Source: Gammaproteobacteria bacterium
GTDB taxonomy: Bacteria > Pseudomonadota > Gammaproteobacteria > SZUA-229
Length of the DNA: 51,229 nucleotides
Direction: 5' to 3'
Assembly: GCA_026196035.1 (NCBI GenBank)
Contig: JAPHQX010000014.1
Span: forward strand, 1 to 51,229
Made by a program: the position numbers and the translations under genes. Below the pieces are notes generated by a model. It was not told the DNA's origin, did no database searches, and was given only the letters and a program-made list of their open reading frames with translations. This document shows positions 19,994-29,151 of the stretch, in pieces. Each line of letters opens with the position of its first letter. The first letter of the stretch is position 1.

Positions 19994-21376
19994 TTAGTTT
20001 GAGTTTAATAAAATCTTATCGGCATTAAGGATGTTGTTAGGATCAAACTGTTGCTTAATGGCATTCATTAAATTTATTTCAGTAGAAGATAGTTCTTTAT
20101 ATATAAAATCGCGTTTTTCCAGTCCTATGCCATGTTCACCGGATAGTGTGCCATTCAGGGATAAGACCAGGTCAAATATTCTGTCGAGGCATTGTTCGGC
20201 ATTAGCGACTTCCTGATGGTTGTCCGGGTTAATTAGTAAATTGACATGTATATTGCCATTGCCGGCATGGCCAAAATTAATGATTGGAATATCATATTCA
20301 TTACTTAATTTATTTAATTCATTGATCAATGTTGCCATATGGGAGACAGGTACCACTATATCTTCATTGATCTTTTTGGGTGCGATCTTTCTTAATGAAG
20401 GTGAAAGTGCTTTACGTGTTTCCCATAGTGCTTTTGTTTCTGCTTCGGTTTTAGCGCAAACTGTTTCAATATGACCGTTTACAATGGATGCTTTTTTTAT
20501 AGCATCTACGGCATTGTTAATATGATCCAGATTACCATCCACTTCGATCATCAGCATGGCGCCTGCATCATCGGGTAAGTCAGCCTGCGAATAATCTCTG
20601 ACTATGTTTAGGGCATTGCTGTCCATGAATTCCAGTGCACAGGGAGTGACGGGTTTGGACATAATGTTAGAAACAGCCTGTGCAGCAGCTTCCATTGTTC
20701 TATAGGTGGCTTTCAGGGTGCTTTTGGTTTCCGGTTTGGGTAACAGCTTTAAAGTGGCTTCGGTGATGACCGCCAGTGTTCCTTCGGAGCCAATGATCAG
20801 GCGTGTAAGATCGTAACCAACGACACCTTTTGTTGTGTAGGTACCGCATCTGATAATTTTTCCGTCACCTGTTACTGCGCGTAGGCCTAAAGTGTTTTCC
20901 CGGCAGGTTCCATATTTCACAGCTCTTGGGCCTGCAGAATTGTAAGCAAGATTTCCACCGACACTACAAAATGCTGCACTGGTAGGGTCGGGGGCCCAGA
21001 AAAAACCAAATTCTGCAGCGGCATTTTGTACCTGCTGATTTGTCACGCCAGGTTGAACCTGGATTACTCTGTTGTCAGGATCAACTTTAATTATGGAATT
21101 CATTTTTTCAAATGAAAGTACCAGTCCTCCCAGCGTGGGTACGGTTGCGCCAGTGGTTCCTGTGCCACGTCCTCGAGCAGTTACAGGCGTGTTCGATTGA
21201 TTGCATAGAACAATTATGTCAATAACCTGTTGTTCGGTTTGCGGGAGGGCGACAATATCTGGTTGATGCTGTCTACGGCTATTGTCATAACTGTAGGCTA
21301 TGCATTCTGCAGGCTCAGTGAGTAATGAATCCTCATTGAGGATTTTTTTCAGAGAGCGAAGTAGATGCTTATTCAT
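19994..21376 (-). CDS. FAD-binding oxidase (GlcD / D-lactate dehydrogenase-like)
   Basis: FAD_binding_4 motif PVTARGRGTGTTGATVP, C-terminal NFGHAGNGNIHVNLLI and GTLSGEHGIGLEKRDF. Confidence 0.88.
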   Translation of the reverse strand: MNKHLLRSLKKILNEDSLLTEPAECIAYSYDNSRRQHQPDIVALPQTEQQVIDIIVLCNQSNTPVTARGRGTGTTGATVPTLGGLVLSFEKMNSIIKVDPDNRVIQVQPGVTNQQVQNAAAEFGFFWAPDPTSAAFCSVGGNLAYNSAGPRAVKYGTCRENTLGLRAVTGDGKIIRCGTYTTKGVVGYDLTRLIIGSEGTLAVITEATLKLLPKPETKSTLKATYRTMEAAAQAVSNIMSKPVTPCALEFMDSNALNIVRDYSQADLPDDAGAMLMIEVDGNLDHINNAVDAIKKASIVNGHIETVCAKTEAETKALWETRKALSPSLRKIAPKKINEDIVVPVSHMATLINELNKLSNEYDIPIINFGHAGNGNIHVNLLINPDNHQEVANAEQCLDRIFDLVLSLNGTLSGEHGIGLEKRDFIYKELSSTEINLMNAIKQQFDPNNILNADKILLNSN

Positions 21377-21384
21377 GTGTTTTA

Positions 21385-21984
<600 letters not shown>

Positions 21985-22350
21985 TTAATAAAAAGCATTT
22001 TGTATCCATTCTAATTGTTGTTGAGGGCCTTCTCCTGTAATCGCAATAACATCAAATCTAACATTGTTACTGTCTGGATGTGATTGCATGTAATGTAATG
22101 CTGTAGTTCGGATTTTATTTTGTTTTTTCATTGTGATGCTTTCTTTTGCATCACCATAGTGATTGTTTTTTCTATAGCGAACTTCTATAAATACTGTGGT
22201 TTCATTGTCATTCATAATCAGGTCGATTTCTCCCTGACGACAGTAGTAGTTTCTGGTGATTAGATTCAGGCCTTTATGCTGTAAAAAAATACAGGCCTGA
22301 TCTTCAGATTCTATGCCTTTATTTTTTTTATTAATTGATTTTAGAGTCAT
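21985..22350 (-). CDS. yraN: YraN family (UPF0102) endonuclease-like protein
   Basis: GIESEDQACIFLQHKGLNLITRNYYCRQGEIDLIMNDNETTVFIEVRYRKN. Confidence 0.9.
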   Translation of the reverse strand: MTLKSINKKNKGIESEDQACIFLQHKGLNLITRNYYCRQGEIDLIMNDNETTVFIEVRYRKNNHYGDAKESITMKKQNKIRTTALHYMQSHPDSNNVRFDVIAITGEGPQQQLEWIQNAFY

Positions 22351-24221
22351 TAATTAAGAGACAGGTCTTCAGGTAACTTGTTTAAATCAAGAATAACCGG
22401 TTTGCCGCGAACAAATTGTGCCCATAATAATTCTCGACGTAGCCTGTTGAATGAATCAAGATAGATATTTCCTGTTTGTCCAGAAAACCGTTCATAGGTT
22501 TTGGCCTGTAGTCTTTTTAGATAAGGAATCAGATGATATGCATCCGCGCCTAGCGCAAAAAAACGTGTATATTGTTGGTGCTCAGGCCAGTTTTGTGTAA
22601 GTGCCTGTTTAAGCGGTTTGGATGGGTTTAGTATCCAGGGCATATCACAATACAGAAGATCATCTATGTCTCGATCTGATCGGGCATCTATTTTTCCTGT
22701 AAATGCATGTGATGTTGAATAAACAGGTAATTCACCAGCATAGTGAAATTTAAATTGTGGTTTAAGTTGTCTGGCATTTTTGGGTGTGGCAGCCATGAAA
22801 ATCATATCTACATCCTGTCGGCGGTAGGGTGTAAATTTAAGATCAGTTTTTAACAGGGTTTGTAATTTTCGGTGTCGAGAAATGCTCTTATCTATATTAA
22901 GTAATTTTTGTATAGGTTGTTTAAAGTCATTTTTTCCTGAGATATATGTTTCAGTATTTATAACCGTTCCTCCCAGCTCTTCAAATCGCTGTTGAAATGA
23001 GTTGCTGAGTCTTTGACCCCATGGGCCTTCAGGAACCAGGATGGCTGCATGTAAATGTCCCTGTCGAAATGCCATTTCAGCAGATTGCCGGGCTTCATCT
23101 TCAGGTAATAAGCCCATCTGAAAAAGATTGGGTGTTGCCTGGGTTTGTGATTCTGCATAATTAAGCGACAGAGTCGGGACATTAAGTTCTTCACCATTGG
23201 CCAGTGAGCTTACTGCTGATTTAAGAAAAGGGCCCACAATAAAATCAGCGCCTTTATCAATTGCCTTATGGTAGTGATTCCATATTTTGTCTGGCTGGTT
23301 AGCCGTATCAATAAATGTAATTCTTGGGCGCTGATTTTTGTTAGTGTGTTGCAGATAGGCCGTCATGAATCCATCACGAATGGCGCCAGTAATTTTTGAG
23401 TAGCGTCCTGTTAATGGTAATAGTACGGCTATATGCGCAGGTTGCTCCATTAATTCGATTTGCCTGAGTCCCAGTTCCTGGCTAAATATCTTAGTAGCGG
23501 GATGTTGAGGGTAATTTTGGCGCCATCTATATATATTCTGTTGCAAATGCTGCCAGTCTATCTGGGCTCTTTTGGTGATATTCGCTAACTCTACCCAGCC
23601 CAGGAACTGTTTATTTAAAGGTGCGTAACTGAGTTGACGTAGTGTGGTTTCGGATAGTAATGAAAGTGCCTCCCAGATAGCCTGGTGGTTTTCTTCTTTT
23701 TCATTATCATTTTCAAGATACTTATCCATTTGTACGCGTGTTTTTGCTGCTTCCAGAGGATAGCCCGCATCTAGAAAAGCCTGTGCTCTAAGGTAAAAAA
23801 CTTCTATCTGTTGAGTGGTTGGCAGTATCTCAGAAAATGTTAATAATTTAAGCGCATCACGTGGCTTGCCTCGTCCAAGTGCAATACGCGCAGATAGCAT
23901 TTGCATGTTTCTTAATACTGCAATTGATGCCGTTTCAGCATTAATGTTTGCGAGTATATTTTGAGCATTATCAAAATTGCTATTACTGACATAGAGTTCG
24001 GCTGCTTGTATTAAATGTAAATCTCGAACATTTCCTGTGCTGAGTTGAGCAAGGTTTAAATAGTCTTCGGCTGTTTTTTTGATGACACTGGTTTCAACAG
24101 GTGGTTCTCCTGTTTTTTCATCACCGGGTCGCAGGGGTGCCTGAGTACATGCACTGATAAAGAGAGTCAGTAAGCAGTAAATTAATAGAGGATTCGGTAA
24201 TCTCATTATTAGAGCGTACAA
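22350..24221 (-). CDS. lpoA: LppC/LpoA family penicillin-binding protein activator lipoprotein
   Basis: N-terminal lipobox (LFISACTQ), TPR-like N half and periplasmic-binding-protein-like C half; beside rsmI and yraN. Confidence 0.85.
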   Translation of the reverse strand: MYALIMRLPNPLLIYCLLTLFISACTQAPLRPGDEKTGEPPVETSVIKKTAEDYLNLAQLSTGNVRDLHLIQAAELYVSNSNFDNAQNILANINAETASIAVLRNMQMLSARIALGRGKPRDALKLLTFSEILPTTQQIEVFYLRAQAFLDAGYPLEAAKTRVQMDKYLENDNEKEENHQAIWEALSLLSETTLRQLSYAPLNKQFLGWVELANITKRAQIDWQHLQQNIYRWRQNYPQHPATKIFSQELGLRQIELMEQPAHIAVLLPLTGRYSKITGAIRDGFMTAYLQHTNKNQRPRITFIDTANQPDKIWNHYHKAIDKGADFIVGPFLKSAVSSLANGEELNVPTLSLNYAESQTQATPNLFQMGLLPEDEARQSAEMAFRQGHLHAAILVPEGPWGQRLSNSFQQRFEELGGTVINTETYISGKNDFKQPIQKLLNIDKSISRHRKLQTLLKTDLKFTPYRRQDVDMIFMAATPKNARQLKPQFKFHYAGELPVYSTSHAFTGKIDARSDRDIDDLLYCDMPWILNPSKPLKQALTQNWPEHQQYTRFFALGADAYHLIPYLKRLQAKTYERFSGQTGNIYLDSFNRLRRELLWAQFVRGKPVILDLNKLPEDLSLN

Positions 24222-24292
24222 TCAGTTATTTCGGGTAGTTAAAAAGATAAAGGTATTATATAGATCATGAAGTATCTTGTCTGGGTTAAGTC

Positions 24293-25150
24293 ATGTCAAT
24301 AAATGCAGGAACACTCTTTGTCGTAGCAACGCCTATCGGTAATCGTGCTGATTTTACAGAAAGGGCCATTAATGTGTTATCGGCTGTCGATCTTGTCGCG
24401 GCAGAAGATACTCGTCATAGTAAATCATTACTGCAATTCTTTAATATAGCCACACCTCTGATTGCCTATCATGATCATAATGAGGAAGCCAGGACGCCAC
24501 AATTGATTGAAAAACTGCTGAGAGGGCAGGATATCGCATTGATTTCTGATGCGGGTACACCACTGGTTAGTGATCCAGGTTATCGTCTGGTAAAAGCTGC
24601 CCATGAGGCGGGTATCAAGGTAAGCCCTATTCCTGGTGCCTGTGCGGCAGTCGCTGCATTGTCTGTTTCGGGGATACCAACTGATCGCTATAGATTTGAA
24701 GGATTTCCGCCGGCGAAGTCGGTTGCACGGCAGGCTTATTTTGAGAAGCTACATAAAGAGTCAGCGACACTGGTGTTTTATGAATCATGTCATCGTATCA
24801 GAGCAGCTCTTGAAGATATGGCGGCCATATTTGGCGGTCAGCGTGTAGCTGTTCTGGCGCGTGAAATTACCAAGACATTTGAAACTATTCGTAAGGCCCC
24901 GTTGAGTGAATTGCTGGCCCTGGTATCTGAGGATGAAAATCAGCGAAAGGGTGAATTTGTGATTATTGTTCAGGGAGCTGAACTGGATGAAGTTGAGGCA
25001 TCAGTTATTCAGGTGGACGTTGATCGGCTTCTGGAGATTCTGGTTGATGAGTTACCCGTGAAGCAGGCCAGTGAGCTTGTGGCAAAAATTACGGGTATTA
25101 AGAAAAACCAGTTATACAAAAAAGCTCTTAACATGAAGATAAGTAATTGA
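24293..25150 (+). CDS. rsmI: 16S rRNA 2'-O-ribose C1402 methyltransferase
   Basis: GTLFVVATPIGNRADFTERA, VAAEDTRHSK, ISDAGTPLVSDPGYRLV, PGACAAVAALSVSGIPTDRYRFEGF. Confidence 0.93.
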   Translation: MSINAGTLFVVATPIGNRADFTERAINVLSAVDLVAAEDTRHSKSLLQFFNIATPLIAYHDHNEEARTPQLIEKLLRGQDIALISDAGTPLVSDPGYRLVKAAHEAGIKVSPIPGACAAVAALSVSGIPTDRYRFEGFPPAKSVARQAYFEKLHKESATLVFYESCHRIRAALEDMAAIFGGQRVAVLAREITKTFETIRKAPLSELLALVSEDENQRKGEFVIIVQGAELDEVEASVIQVDVDRLLEILVDELPVKQASELVAKITGIKKNQLYKKALNMKISN

Positions 25151-25274
25151 TTTTAAACAGAAAACAAAAAGTAGTTCAGGTGTTTTGCTTGTCGGAATAG
25201 TTTACATTTATTTTTTATTAATATAACTCCATGATTCAGTGATAATTTTTTGGCGTGATATGCAATAGAGTCAA

Positions 25275-25302
25275 AAAAACTGATATGAATGCGTCGGTTT
25301 TT
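25275..25302 (+). terminator. weak candidate terminator downstream of rsmI
   Basis: AAAAACTGA (25275-25283) pairs with TCGGTTTTT (25294-25302) with one G-U; U-rich 3' end. Confidence 0.35.
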
Positions 25303-25561
25303 CTTACAAATAGGGTTTTTATTTGCTCACCTGAACGTGGTATAAGCTTCTTATTGATTTGATTTTAAAGGGATTATTATTTTAGGCATGGAATATGCTC
25401 ATATTATTCATAATAACAATAAATCTGCATCCTTTACTCGGCATCGGGTATGTGTCATCGGAATAGCAGTTTCACAAATGATTATACAGGGCGTTAGGTG
25501 TCATGGATTTAATCTGGTTTAAATACTATGACTGATTAATATATGAGTATAAGAAGATAGG

Positions 25562-26038
25562 ATGGCGATAAAAATGTCCCTAAAAGCAGTATATGAAGAT
25601 TTTAGCGCATGCAGTGAAGACTTTGTTAACGGTGTTGAACGTCTAAAAGAGCATTCAATTCCCAAAGCGGTTGAAAGTTTTAAAATTGCTTTTGAATCTG
25701 TTGATCGTGCTGATGCGTATAGAAATAAATATGCATCATATTGTGGTCTGGCAAGAGTATTATCAGGAGACGCAAGCGGCCTTAATTTATGTCGTGAAGC
25801 GGCGCGAGCCGAAATTCATGATGGCGATGTGTTTGTTAATTTAGCGCGTGCTGAATGGTATTTTGAAAATCGTAAAAATACGATTATTGCACTGAAAAAA
25901 GGTCTTGCTGTTGATAATCGTCACCCGGGATTAAGAAGAATGCGTGAACAGTTAGGTTTGCGTGTGCGAAGCCCCTTGCCTTTTTTGCCAAGGAGTCATC
26001 CACTTAACCACACTCTTGGTAAGTTGATGCGTAAATAG
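25562..26038 (+). CDS. uncharacterised TPR-like protein, paralog A
   Basis: 158 aa; alpha-helical repeat character; paralogous to 26186-26659; C-terminal PLPFLPRSHPLNHTLGKLMRK; alternative start at ATG 25574. Confidence 0.75.
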   Translation: MAIKMSLKAVYEDFSACSEDFVNGVERLKEHSIPKAVESFKIAFESVDRADAYRNKYASYCGLARVLSGDASGLNLCREAARAEIHDGDVFVNLARAEWYFENRKNTIIALKKGLAVDNRHPGLRRMREQLGLRVRSPLPFLPRSHPLNHTLGKLMRK

Positions 26039-26066
26039 TTGTTGTTTTGTTTGTTAGCGTGGTTGA

Positions 26067-26100
26067 GCCACAGAGGTTATTCTCTGTGGCTTCTTTTTTA
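26067..26100 (+). terminator. rho-independent terminator after paralog A
   Basis: GCCACAGAG-gttatt-CTCTGTGGC hairpin followed by TTCTTTTTTA. Confidence 0.8.
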
Positions 26101-26185
26101 TGGGAAGAAAATAAAGTAGACTTCCAGTAGTAGATTATTTTCAGGGTAATGGATAACCCTTAATATTGTCATGGAGGATATACTA

Positions 26186-26659
26186 ATGGCTTATCTCAAA
26201 GCTGTTTATAAAGATTACAATACCTGTTGTAAAAGTTTTTCTGATGGTATCGAGTTTTTGCAAAGACGTGCTATAGAGGACGCATCAAGAAGTTTTCAAT
26301 TAGCTTGCGATTCAGTTTCGATATCGCATTCCTTTCGAAATAAATATATTTCCTATCTTGGGTTTTCGCAGCTGTTAAGTGGTGATATAGATGGTATCAA
26401 ATTATGCCGGCAGGCTGCGAAACAGGAGCGTAGGGATGGTGATGTCTTTTTGAATCTTGCTCGAGCTGAATTTCTTCTGGAAAGCAGGCGTAGGACAGTG
26501 ATTGCATTAGAGCTTGGACTGGAAATTGATTCACAGCATGAAGGTTTGTTGTTAATGCGAAGTCGGCTTGGGATTAGAAAAAGGAAGCCACTGCCTTTTT
26601 TGCATAGAGCTCATCCTGTTAATATTAAATTAGGCTGTTTTATGAGAAAAAATCGCTGA
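26186..26659 (+). CDS. uncharacterised TPR-like protein, paralog B
   Basis: Start ATG 26186 with GGAGG SD at 26173-26177; aligned without gaps to paralog A, about half of the residues identical by eye; same C-terminal motif PLPFLHRAHPVNIKLGCFMRK. Confidence 0.75.
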   Translation: MAYLKAVYKDYNTCCKSFSDGIEFLQRRAIEDASRSFQLACDSVSISHSFRNKYISYLGFSQLLSGDIDGIKLCRQAAKQERRDGDVFLNLARAEFLLESRRRTVIALELGLEIDSQHEGLLLMRSRLGIRKRKPLPFLHRAHPVNIKLGCFMRKNR

Positions 26660-26797
26660 CATTATGTAATGTTTAATATTCTCATTGAAAATAGTTGTGC
26701 TGATTATGTTGTGTTAGAAATTATTGCCTGATAGCTGATAGATATTAAAAGGCTTTTATTTCTAGCGGAAATTTTTTCCTATGATATAGTTAGCTTT

Positions 26798-27141
26798 GAA
26801 GTCAGCCGGGTAATCGCCAGTTTTTATAACTGGAGGAAAGTCCGGGCTCCACAGGGTAGAGTGCCAGGTAACGCCTGGGGGATGCGAATCCACGGCCAGT
26901 GCCACAGAAAATATACCGCCTTCTTTGAAGGTAAGGGTGAAATGGTGCGGTAAGAGCGCACCGCGCAGCGAGCAATCGTTGTGGCAGGGTAAACCCCACT
27001 CGGAGCAAGACCAAATAGGGGAACTATGGTGCGACCCGCACTGTTCTCGGGTAGGTTGCTTGAAGTGCATGGCGACATGCATTCTAGATGAATGATTACC
27101 CCAGCATATGCTGGACAAAACCCGGCTTACAGGCTGGCTTC
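26798..27141 (+). ncRNA. rnpB: RNase P RNA (bacterial type A)
   Basis: Terminal stem GAAGTCAGCC...GGCTGGCTTC; GGAGGAAAGTCCGGGCTCCACAGGGTAGAGTGCCAGGTAACGCCTGGG; CACGGCCAGTGCCACAGAAA; GGTGAAATGGTGCGGTAAGAGCGCACC; CCCGGCTTAC. Confidence 0.95.
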
Positions 27142-27334
27142 AACTTTTCTATTTGTATCACATTTCTGTAAAAAACAATCAATTCGTTAATAGTTAAAGT
27201 AACTTGTTAAGTTAGTTCTATAACCTATTGAATTATATTTTTTTATCCTTCTCTGATTGTGGTTTTTCTTTTGGTTTTCCAGCTAAGTTCCTGTCTTTAA
27301 AGGTATTTTTTCTCATTATAAAGCGTTTTATTGC

Positions 27335-27363
27335 TTGACGTGGTGGTTCGCGATACCTATAGT
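27335..27363 (+). promoter_or_regulatory. sigma70 promoter of the dcw cluster (Pmra-like)
   Basis: TTGACG (27335-27340), exactly 17-nt spacer, TATAGT (27358-27363). Confidence 0.75.
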
Positions 27364-27372
27364 TTGGCAAAG

Positions 27373-27397
27373 TGGGGAATAGTGGATGAAAGTGGGT
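27373..27397 (+). promoter_or_regulatory. MraZ-binding repeats
   Basis: TGGGG-AATAG-TGGAT-GAAAG-TGGGT: three TGG(G)N units with 10-nt period directly after the mraZ promoter. Confidence 0.7.
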
Positions 27398-27491
27398 TTT
27401 TCTGTTTCCCGGTGGTTATTTAAGGTTCAATTCGAACTCGAAAAAGAACCTGCTGGCTTTTGTCGATAATAACAGGCAATTAACAATAAGA

Positions 27492-27950
27492 ATGATATTT
27501 CGCGGCATTAACAATCTGGCATTAGATACGAAAGGTCGTATGGCTATGCCTGCCCGTTACAGGGAGCGCCTGATGGAGACCTGTGGTGGTCGCCTGGTTG
27601 TGACGGTTGATCGTGATCGCTGCTTGCTGGTCTATCCACTTCATGAGTGGGAAATTATAGAGTCCCAACTGGTTAATTTGCCGAGTTTGAATAAGCAGGC
27701 TCGATTATTACAGCGATTATTGATTGGTTATGCAACGGAAATGGAACTGGATAGCCAGGGGCGCATATTGATGCCGACCATGCTTAGAGAGTATGCGCAG
27801 TTAGATAAGAAAATTGTTTTGATAGGTCAGGGTAAAAAGTTTGAAATCTGGGATGAACAAAGCTGGAATGAAAACCAGAGCATCTGGCTCACAGATATGA
27901 ATGATGATGAGTCGGACATGCCATCATCTCTGGAAAACCTGTCCTTGTGA
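27492..27950 (+). CDS. mraZ: transcriptional regulator MraZ
   Basis: [25 protein letters not shown]...[22 protein letters not shown]. Confidence 0.95.
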   Translation: MIFRGINNLALDTKGRMAMPARYRERLMETCGGRLVVTVDRDRCLLVYPLHEWEIIESQLVNLPSLNKQARLLQRLLIGYATEMELDSQGRILMPTMLREYAQLDKKIVLIGQGKKFEIWDEQSWNENQSIWLTDMNDDESDMPSSLENLSL

Positions 27951-28885
27951 TGGGTGAAACACTCAGTCATCAATCTGTATTGTTGACTGAGGCCATTGAT
28001 GCTTTAGCGATCAGGCCTGATGGTATATATCTTGATGGTACATTTGGTCGAGGTGGGCATGCGGCTGAGATTTTGAAAAAGCTAAATGATCAGGGGCGGT
28101 TATTAGCTATGGATCAGGATCCACAGGCGGTAGAGATCGCAGAAAAGAGATTTGCTGGTGATCAGAGATTTGAAATTGTGCATGCTAATTTCGAATCTTT
28201 ATCTGATGTTGTATGTAAGAAAGGTTTAGATCAGAAAGTTGATGGTATTTTGCTCGATATCGGCGTGTCGTCACCACAGCTTGATGATGCGGCAAGAGGA
28301 TTTAGTTTTATGAAATCAGGTCCTCTAGATATGAGAATGAATCCGGCTATTGGGCAATCAGCGGCTCAATGGCTGGCATCAGTTGAAGAAAAAGAACTAA
28401 CAGATGTGTTAAGACGCCTGGGTGAAGAGCGATTTGCCAAAAGAATTGCACATGCAATTATTGAAATCAGGCAGCAGCAACCTATAGATGACACCTTGCA
28501 GCTGGCAAAAATTATAAGTGATGCGGTTCCAAAGAAAGAAAAACATAAGCATCCTGCGACGAGAAGTTTTCAGGCGATACGTATTTATATCAATCGTGAA
28601 CTTGAAGTATTAGAAAAAGCACTTGAGGATGCAGTGAATGTTCTGGCGCTAAATGGTCGTCTGGTGGTTATTAGTTTTCATTCTTTAGAAGATAGAATTG
28701 TAAAACGTTTTATGCGTGATAAATCCCGTGGGCCGCAGATACCAAAAGATTTGCCTGTAATGGATAGTGATATTCAGGTTCCATTTAAGGTGGTTGGCAA
28801 GATGATTAAGCCGGGTGAAGACGAGATTAAAGAAAATCCAAGAGCACGTAGTTCAGTGCTTAGAGTTCTGGAACGTGTGCATTGA
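27947..28885 (+). CDS. rsmH: 16S rRNA (cytosine1402-N4)-methyltransferase
   Basis: [53 protein letters not shown]; start GTG 27947 or ATG 27950. Confidence 0.95.
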   Translation: MMGETLSHQSVLLTEAIDALAIRPDGIYLDGTFGRGGHAAEILKKLNDQGRLLAMDQDPQAVEIAEKRFAGDQRFEIVHANFESLSDVVCKKGLDQKVDGILLDIGVSSPQLDDAARGFSFMKSGPLDMRMNPAIGQSAAQWLASVEEKELTDVLRRLGEERFAKRIAHAIIEIRQQQPIDDTLQLAKIISDAVPKKEKHKHPATRSFQAIRIYINRELEVLEKALEDAVNVLALNGRLVVISFHSLEDRIVKRFMRDKSRGPQIPKDLPVMDSDIQVPFKVVGKMIKPGEDEIKENPRARSSVLRVLERVH

Positions 28886-29151
28886 ATATGTCTATTTTAT
28901 TCCTGGCTGGTTTGTTGTTGATGGTTATGGGATCAGCGATAGGTGTGGTTTATACCAAGCATGAAAGCAGAAAGTTATTTGTTGAGTTGCAGCAATTGAA
29001 TAGAGAAATTGATGAATTAAATATTGACTGGGGTCGTTTGCAATTAGAGCAAAGTGCATGGTCTTCTCATGGTCGTATTGAAAAAATGGCTCGCAAACGT
29101 CTGAATATGGAATTACCTGCAGCAGATAAGGTTGTGTACATAAAGAGATGA
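28882..29151 (+). CDS. ftsL: cell division protein FtsL
   Basis: 89 aa single-TM protein with coiled-coil between rsmH and ftsI; ends in [21 protein letters not shown]; start TTG 28882 or ATG 28888. Confidence 0.88.
   Translation: MNMSILFLAGLLLMVMGSAIGVVYTKHESRKLFVELQQLNREIDELNIDWGRLQLEQSAWSSHGRIEKMARKRLNMELPAADKVVYIKR

Noticed and set aside
26762-27118. Overlapping minus-strand ORFs (118, 84 and 70 aa) around 26762-27118
   Set aside because: They lie antisense to rnpB; stop-free frames across the GC-richer structured RNA are a known annotation artefact.
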